From the NCBI RefSeq assembly GCF_002294985.1, contig NZ_NSGE01000006.1:124001-188000 (forward strand): DNA of 64,000 nt, written 5' to 3'. The notes below the pieces were generated by a model. That model made no database searches and had not been told where the DNA came from. It worked only from the letters and a program-made list of their open reading frames with translations. A program made the position numbers and the translations under genes. Origin of the DNA: Mesorhizobium sp. WSM3862 (lineage in GTDB: Bacteria; Pseudomonadota; Alphaproteobacteria; Rhizobiales; Rhizobiaceae). Shown here in pieces: positions 60,309 through 64,000 of the stretch; position 1 is the first letter of the stretch, and each line of letters begins with the position of its first letter.

Positions 60309-60590
60309 ATCGGCCGGTGCTGGCCCAGAACAGTCCCATGCGCATTCGCGTAATATTTTAAGCAAGGGCGAGCGGTATCCTTGTCTTAAGAGAGGGCTAA
60401 TACTTTCTTAACGCCAAAGCAAACTGGGCGTCGCCAACCGCGTGCAGGCGGTCGCGGAGGCGGTTAGGCGCGGCTATATTGGCGGGGTCGGTCGGTGCCG
60501 ACCTAAAAATTCTTGCCTACGCGATCGCGTAATATTTTCCGGAGAGCCCGGCCGTATCTTCCTCTCAAGCCCAGGAGACGGCTAATGCTT
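60228..60590 (+). repeat. Diverged tandem duplication of the luxR 3' end and luxI promoter
   Basis: Copy A (about 60228-60406) and copy B (about 60407-60590) align over their length with an offset of 178 bp at the left and 185 bp at the right. Both contain AAACTGGGCG, the luxR tail (GCGGCTATATT-like), CGCGTAATATTTT and GGCTAAT. In copy B the last motif contains the luxI ATG; in copy A the same position reads ATA. Copy B still carries a recognisable luxR C-terminal remnant. Confidence 0.85.
60518..60531. promoter_or_regulatory. Perfect palindrome upstream of luxI, candidate LuxR site
   Basis: TACGCGATCGCGTA is a perfect 14-bp palindrome 54 bp before the luxI start. The matching stretch in the other duplicate, 60339-60352, keeps 11 of 14 positions and is no longer palindromic. 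It may be the binding site of the neighbouring LuxR protein. Confidence 0.5.
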
Positions 60591-61223
60591 TTTTCCCTCA
60601 CAACTCAGGAATTGATGGAGCGCCCCGATCTGTGGGAAGCGGTTCACCGCCTGCGCTACAAGATCTTCGTCGAGGAGATGGGCTGGACCGATCTCGACCG
60701 CCCGGACGGCCTCGAGATCGACCAATTCGATCATGACGAGGCCGAGCATCACCTCGTCATCCGCAACGGCGAGCTAGCCGGCTATCAGCGCATGCTGCCG
60801 ACGACGCGGCCGCATCTACTGACCGATGTGCTGACGGACCTCTATGAGGGGACGCCCCCCTCGGGGCCGCGAGTCTGGGAGCTGACCCGCTATGCGGTGG
60901 CGCCGGGCTTCCGTGATGGCAAGCGCGGCGTCTCGACGGTCGGCACCGAGCTGATCGCAGGTTTCGTCGAATGGGGCCTCAAGCGCAACGTCAACCAGGT
61001 CATCATCGAGTTCGAACCGATGTGGGTGCTGCGCGCGCTGCAGCTGCACTTCCTGGCGACGCCGCTCGGTTACCAGCGCACCTATGGCAACCAGCAGGTG
61101 GTGGCGACGCTGCTCACCTTTTCCGAGCATACGCTGGAGGTGGTGCGCCAGCGCCGCAACCACTTCCCGCCGGTGCTGATGAGAGGCTATCCCGGCCAGC
61201 TCGGCCTCAGACAGGCTTCGTGA
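60585..61223 (+). CDS. luxI: Acyl-homoserine-lactone synthase (LuxI family)
   Basis: The 212-residue enzyme makes an acyl-homoserine lactone from S-adenosylmethionine and an acyl donor. The conserved LuxI residues are visible: Arg in LRYKIFVEEMGW (near residue 25), the Trp of that motif, Asp in IDQFDHDEAEH, Arg in GYQRMLPTTRP and the Glu/Arg of WELTRYAVAPG. The acyl-chain specificity cannot be read from sequence. GGAG lies 9 nt before the ATG at 60585. It is followed 10 bp later by a crotonase-family gene with a strong ribosome binding site, so both are co-transcribed. Confidence 0.93.
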   Translation: MLFSLTTQELMERPDLWEAVHRLRYKIFVEEMGWTDLDRPDGLEIDQFDHDEAEHHLVIRNGELAGYQRMLPTTRPHLLTDVLTDLYEGTPPSGPRVWELTRYAVAPGFRDGKRGVSTVGTELIAGFVEWGLKRNVNQVIIEFEPMWVLRALQLHFLATPLGYQRTYGNQQVVATLLTFSEHTLEVVRQRRNHFPPVLMRGYPGQLGLRQAS

Positions 61224-61233
61224 GGAGGTTGTC

Positions 61234-61980
61234 ATGAGCTTCCACCCCGAACCTGAGCTGCGCGGCCACACGCTGGTCGTCACCGTGTCCTCGCATGACG
61301 GCCGGCCGGTGCTGGACAGGCACGCCTATGCGAGCCTCGCCAGGACCTTCCACGAGGCCGCCGTCAATGACGAGGTTCGCGTGGTCGTGCTGCGCGGCCT
61401 TGCCGGCTGCTTCTGCCTCGGCGGCGACTTCTCGGAGTTCCTCGACGCCGCCAAGCACCAGCAGCTGATTGCCGCCGTCACCGATATGTTTCGCAGGCTT
61501 GCGACCTTTCCCAAGCCGGTCCTTGCCTGCGTGGACGGGGACGCCGTCGGCGTCGGCTGCACCATCCTGTTCCACTGCGACATGGTGATTGCTTCCAGGG
61601 GCAGCACGTTCAGGGTGCCGTTCGTCGATTTCGGCCTGGTGCCGGACGCGGCGACCAGCATCCTGGCGCCCCAGAAGCTCGGCTATGCCGGCGCCTTCCG
61701 CTTCTTCTGCCTGGGCGACACGCTGGGCGTCGACGACGCCAAGGCGCTCGGCCTTGTCGGCGAGATCGTGGAAGGCAGCGCCGAGGAAATGGCCTTGGCG
61801 CGGGCAAGGCAGCTCGCCAAGAAGCCGGTTGCCGCGCTGTTGCAGACCCGCGGCCTGCTCAAGGGGGATACGGACGTTCTGTGCGACCGCATCGATCATG
61901 AGATATCGCTGTTCCAGCAAGCGCTGCAGGACGACGCCACGCTGAAGCGTTTGCAGCGGATCGCCCGCCTCGCGGCGTGA
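61234..61980 (+). CDS. Crotonase-superfamily protein of isomerase type, linked to luxI
   Basis: The 248-residue protein has the crotonase fold: oxyanion-hole segments CFCLGGDFSEF and VDGDAVGVGC, and FGLVPDAATSIL. Aligned with the hydratase at 9563-10336, the two catalytic glutamates are replaced: GGGCE becomes GVGCT and GQPE becomes RVPF. The Asp of LVPD is kept; in PaaG-type and dienoyl-CoA isomerases the equivalent Asp is catalytic. It is therefore more likely an enoyl/dienoyl isomerase than a hydratase. GAGGAGG precedes the ATG. Its place behind luxI suggests that it shapes the acyl chain of the signal. Confidence 0.85.
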   Translation: MSFHPEPELRGHTLVVTVSSHDGRPVLDRHAYASLARTFHEAAVNDEVRVVVLRGLAGCFCLGGDFSEFLDAAKHQQLIAAVTDMFRRLATFPKPVLACVDGDAVGVGCTILFHCDMVIASRGSTFRVPFVDFGLVPDAATSILAPQKLGYAGAFRFFCLGDTLGVDDAKALGLVGEIVEGSAEEMALARARQLAKKPVAALLQTRGLLKGDTDVLCDRIDHEISLFQQALQDDATLKRLQRIARLAA

Positions 61981-61998
61981 CACCTTGGTGGAAAGTCT

Positions 61999-62032
61999 CA
62001 GCGCCGCGTACCCGAGAAGGTGCGCGGCGCTG
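61999..62032. terminator. Hairpin between convergent luxI operon and ppk2
   Basis: CAGCGCCGCG (61999-62008) is exactly complementary to CGCGGCGCTG (62023-62032) with a 14-nt loop. It lies 18 bp after the crotonase stop. No T-run follows on either side. Confidence 0.6.
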
Positions 62033-62066
62033 TAATGTTGGCCGCCGGCCGCGGGCACGGTGCAAG

Positions 62067-62972
62067 CTATTTCTCCAGGAACGACGGGCCTTCGCCGATG
62101 ATCTTCTTGTCGGGCTTGCCGACGGCGTCGAGGTCGCGGCCATCATAGGGTAAGGACAGAAGGATACGCTGGATCACCGCAAGCCGCGCACGGCGCTTGT
62201 CGTTGGCGCGCACGATGATCCAGGGCGCGAACTCCTTGTGAGTGCGCTCGAACATCAGGTCGCGCGCCTTGGTGTAGTCGTCCCATTTGCTGATGCCGGC
62301 GATGTCGATCGGCGAGAATTTCCAGTTCTTCAATGGCGACCAGCGGCGGTCATGGAACCGTTCGAGCTGCGTCTCGCGACCGATGTTCAGCCAGAATTTG
62401 AAGAAGTGGATACCCTCGTTGCAGATCATGCGCTCGAAATGCGGCGTCTCGTCGAGGAATGTCGCGTGCTGGTCCGGGGTGCAGAATCCCATGACCGGCT
62501 CGACGCCGGCGCGGTTATACCAGGAGCGGTCGAAGGTGACGAACTCGCCGGAGGTCGGGAAATGGTCGACATAACGCTGATAGTACCATTGGCCATGCTC
62601 CGTCGGCGTCGGCTTGGTCAGCGCCACGTTGCGCGCCGTGCGCGGGTTCATGTACTGCCGCAGGACGAAGATCGTGCCGCCCTTGCCGGCCGCGTCGCGC
62701 CCCTCGAACAGCGCCAACACCCGTTTGCCGGTCGCCTGCAGCCACGCCTGCGCCTTGACCAGCTCGATCTGCAGCCGCTCGAGTTCCTCGTCGTACTCTT
62801 CACCCTTCATCTCCTTGTCGTAGGGATAGCCGCCGGCGGTCAGCTTGTTGTCCTCGATCCAGTCCGGCAGCACCGGGTTGTCGATGTCGAACTCGCGTTC
62901 CTTACCGCCTATCCTCATCTTGATCGGTCCTGCGGCAGGCGCCGCGTCGGCATTTCCCTCGGCTTTTTTCAT
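62067..62972 (-). CDS. ppk2: Polyphosphate kinase 2
   Basis: PPK2 (301 aa) transfers phosphate between polyphosphate and nucleoside diphosphates or monophosphates. It has one PPK2 domain with Walker A in ALFEGRDAAGKGGTIFVL (near residue 85), the family motif FDRSWYNRAGVEPVMGF (Walker B-like) and the lid region LERFHDRRWSPLKNWKFSP. The N-terminal 25 residues are Ala-rich and variable. The start at 62972 (MKKAEGNADAA) precedes the variable region; a longer frame overlaps the palindromic repeat and is rejected. It is divergent from phoR. Confidence 0.93.
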   Translation of the reverse strand: MKKAEGNADAAPAAGPIKMRIGGKEREFDIDNPVLPDWIEDNKLTAGGYPYDKEMKGEEYDEELERLQIELVKAQAWLQATGKRVLALFEGRDAAGKGGTIFVLRQYMNPRTARNVALTKPTPTEHGQWYYQRYVDHFPTSGEFVTFDRSWYNRAGVEPVMGFCTPDQHATFLDETPHFERMICNEGIHFFKFWLNIGRETQLERFHDRRWSPLKNWKFSPIDIAGISKWDDYTKARDLMFERTHKEFAPWIIVRANDKRRARLAVIQRILLSLPYDGRDLDAVGKPDKKIIGEGPSFLEK

Positions 62973-63060
62973 CGGGACGAACCTTTTCAGCTTGCGGACT
63001 CGTGCTATGGGAGCCTCTGAGGCGTTGCGTCCGTCTGGACGCGCGGTAGCACTTTGATTT

Positions 63061-63111
63061 TGCGCATGAACGTTCGAGAAAATCGATTCCGATTTTCGGG
63101 GGTCATGCGCA
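63061..63111. repeat. Nested palindrome between ppk2 and phoR
   Basis: Outer arms TGCGCATGA (63061-63069) and TCATGCGCA (63103-63111) enclose inner arms GAAAATCG (63078-63085) and CGATTTTC (63090-63097). Both stems are perfect. It is like other dispersed rhizobial palindromes in this window, but could also act on either divergent promoter. Confidence 0.8.
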
Positions 63112-63157
63112 GGTCCAGTCGGCTGACCTTTCACCGACGGGAGATACGAGGCAGCGC

Positions 63158-64000
63158 ATGGTCGATAAGGGCGCAGACCAGAAAGGCGCAACGCAGGCAG
63201 CCATAGCCCGGCTGCGGCGCAGCCGCTGGTTGCTGGCCGCGGCCCTGGTCGCGGTCCTCGGCGTCTATGGTTTCGGCGGCCTTTCCATCTTTGTGCCTCT
63301 GCTGGCCGTGGCGTTGCTGGTCGCGGCCGCAATGCTGCCGACCGCCGCCGAGCGCCAGTCAGCCGGCGGGACTGCCGCCATCGAAGTCGGCGGGCTGCAG
63401 CGGCTGTCCGGCGAATATCTGGCCGCCGCCGTTGCCGATCCGCTGATCATCTTCGACCGGACCGCCACTATCGTCCACGCCAACGCGGCCGCCTTTGCCG
63501 CCTTCGGTGGGCTGGCCCCCGGCATGTCGCTATTGCTCAAATTCCGCGCGCCGGAAATGCAGGCTTTGCTTGACGGGATCGTCTCGGGAACTATGGCGTC
63601 CGATGTCGTCGACTACACGGAAAAGCTGCCGGTCGAGCGCACATACCGGGTGAGCGCGTCCTCGGTCGGCCATGGCACCGATCTTTACGTGCTGGTGTTC
63701 AAGGATCAGAGCGAGGCGCGCCGCATCGACCGCATGCGCGCCGACTTCATCGCCAATGCCAGCCATGAGCTGCGCACCCCGCTCGCCTCGATCGCCGGCT
63801 TCATCGAGACGTTGCGCGGGCCTGCCCGCAACGACGCGGCGGCGCGCGACCAGTTCCTGCAGATCATGCAGAACCAGACGGGCCGCATGGCGCGCCTGAT
63901 CGACGACCTGTTGTCGCTGTCGCGGCTGGAGATGAAGCCCTATCTGCAGCCGGGAACCGAAGTCGACCTTCGACAGACCATCGACAGCGTTATCGACTCG
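63158..64000 (+). CDS. phoR: Phosphate-regulon sensor kinase PhoR, 3' end beyond window
   Basis: The visible 281 residues start MVDKGADQKGATQAAIARLR. Two membrane helices follow (LLAAALVAVLGVYGFGGLS and FVPLLAVALLVAAAMLPTA, residues 25-60), then a PAS domain (DPLIIFDRTATIVHANAAAF, near 100) and the HisKA phospho-acceptor box NASHELRTPLASIAGFIETL near residue 204. The ATPase domain lies outside the window. The PAS plus HisKA order is that of PhoR; other PAS kinases are possible, but the adjacent ppk2 supports a phosphate role. The start at 63158 follows GGGAGA. Confidence 0.88.
   Translation, partial: MVDKGADQKGATQAAIARLRRSRWLLAAALVAVLGVYGFGGLSIFVPLLAVALLVAAAMLPTAAERQSAGGTAAIEVGGLQRLSGEYLAAAVADPLIIFDRTATIVHANAAAFAAFGGLAPGMSLLLKFRAPEMQALLDGIVSGTMASDVVDYTEKLPVERTYRVSASSVGHGTDLYVLVFKDQSEARRIDRMRADFIANASHELRTPLASIAGFIETLRGPARNDAAARDQFLQIMQNQTGRMARLIDDLLSLSRLEMKPYLQPGTEVDLRQTIDSVIDS

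Noticed and set aside
60407..60515. A second, truncated luxR gene.
   Set aside because: Only the last 30 or so codons of the DNA-binding domain are present, as part of a tandem duplication, with no start and no signal-binding domain.
1..64000. tRNA, rRNA, riboswitches and prophage or integrase genes.
   Set aside because: No cloverleaf with a plausible TPsiC arm, no rRNA stretch, no known riboswitch consensus and no integrase or transposase motif was seen by eye; a covariance-model search would be needed to exclude small RNAs.

Overview
The window looks like chromosomal DNA of an alphaproteobacterium of the order Rhizobiales, closest in gene content to Mesorhizobium. The evidence is GC-rich coding with strong third-position GC, a minus-strand dnaA-dnaN-recF block beside rpsT, a class I lysyl-tRNA synthetase, a complete Flp/Tad (cpa) pilus locus, a LuxR/LuxI pair and several short intergenic palindromes of the rhizobial type. 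This assignment is inferred from gene content; no database search was possible.

Layout. 1-4 kb: the 3' part of a D-2-hydroxyacid dehydrogenase, then a tight minus-strand operon (MoeB-like, GNAT, two-subunit aconitase X). 4-12.5 kb: a 26-bp tandem repeat, then recF, dnaN, dnaA, a long regulatory gap, rpsT, an enoyl-CoA hydratase, mutM and deoB, all on the minus strand. 12.6-26 kb: the pilus locus, with an orphan PhnD-like binding protein, two TadE-type pseudopilins, a stand-alone pilus N-domain protein, the Flp pilin (57 aa), cpaA-F, tadB, tadC and a TadD lipoprotein. One perfect and several near-consensus CtrA-type boxes lie in its gaps. 26-32.4 kb: M17 aminopeptidase, MarR-like regulator, NlpC/P60 protein, a MITE-like repeat, and the Lhr-type helicase/PdeM pair without its usual ligase partner.

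32.4-41.4 kb: a SoeABC-type cytoplasmic molybdenum oxidoreductase operon headed by a small translationally coupled ORF and facing a LysR regulator, then a YegD-like Hsp70 and a TIGR02186/TauE pair. The two sulfite-related modules lie within 10 kb. 41.5-45.7 kb: a 1384-residue PodJ-like polar scaffold. 46-54 kb: a MerR regulator with matching palindromic operators upstream of itself and of a five-gene fatty-acid beta-oxidation operon, then a flavin-reductase pseudogene with two compensating frameshifts.

54.7-64 kb: an S24/LexA-like repressor, a secreted SNase-fold protein that has lost its catalytic residues, lysS, a TerB-like protein, a solute-binding protein, a quorum-sensing module (luxR, luxI, crotonase), ppk2 and the start of phoR. 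The quorum-sensing module is the most unusual part. The crotonase lacks both hydratase glutamates but keeps a PaaG/dienoyl-isomerase-type aspartate, and the luxR-luxI junction is a diverged tandem duplication of about 180 bp that carries a perfect 14-bp palindrome in front of luxI. No tRNA, rRNA, insertion sequence or CRISPR array was seen.
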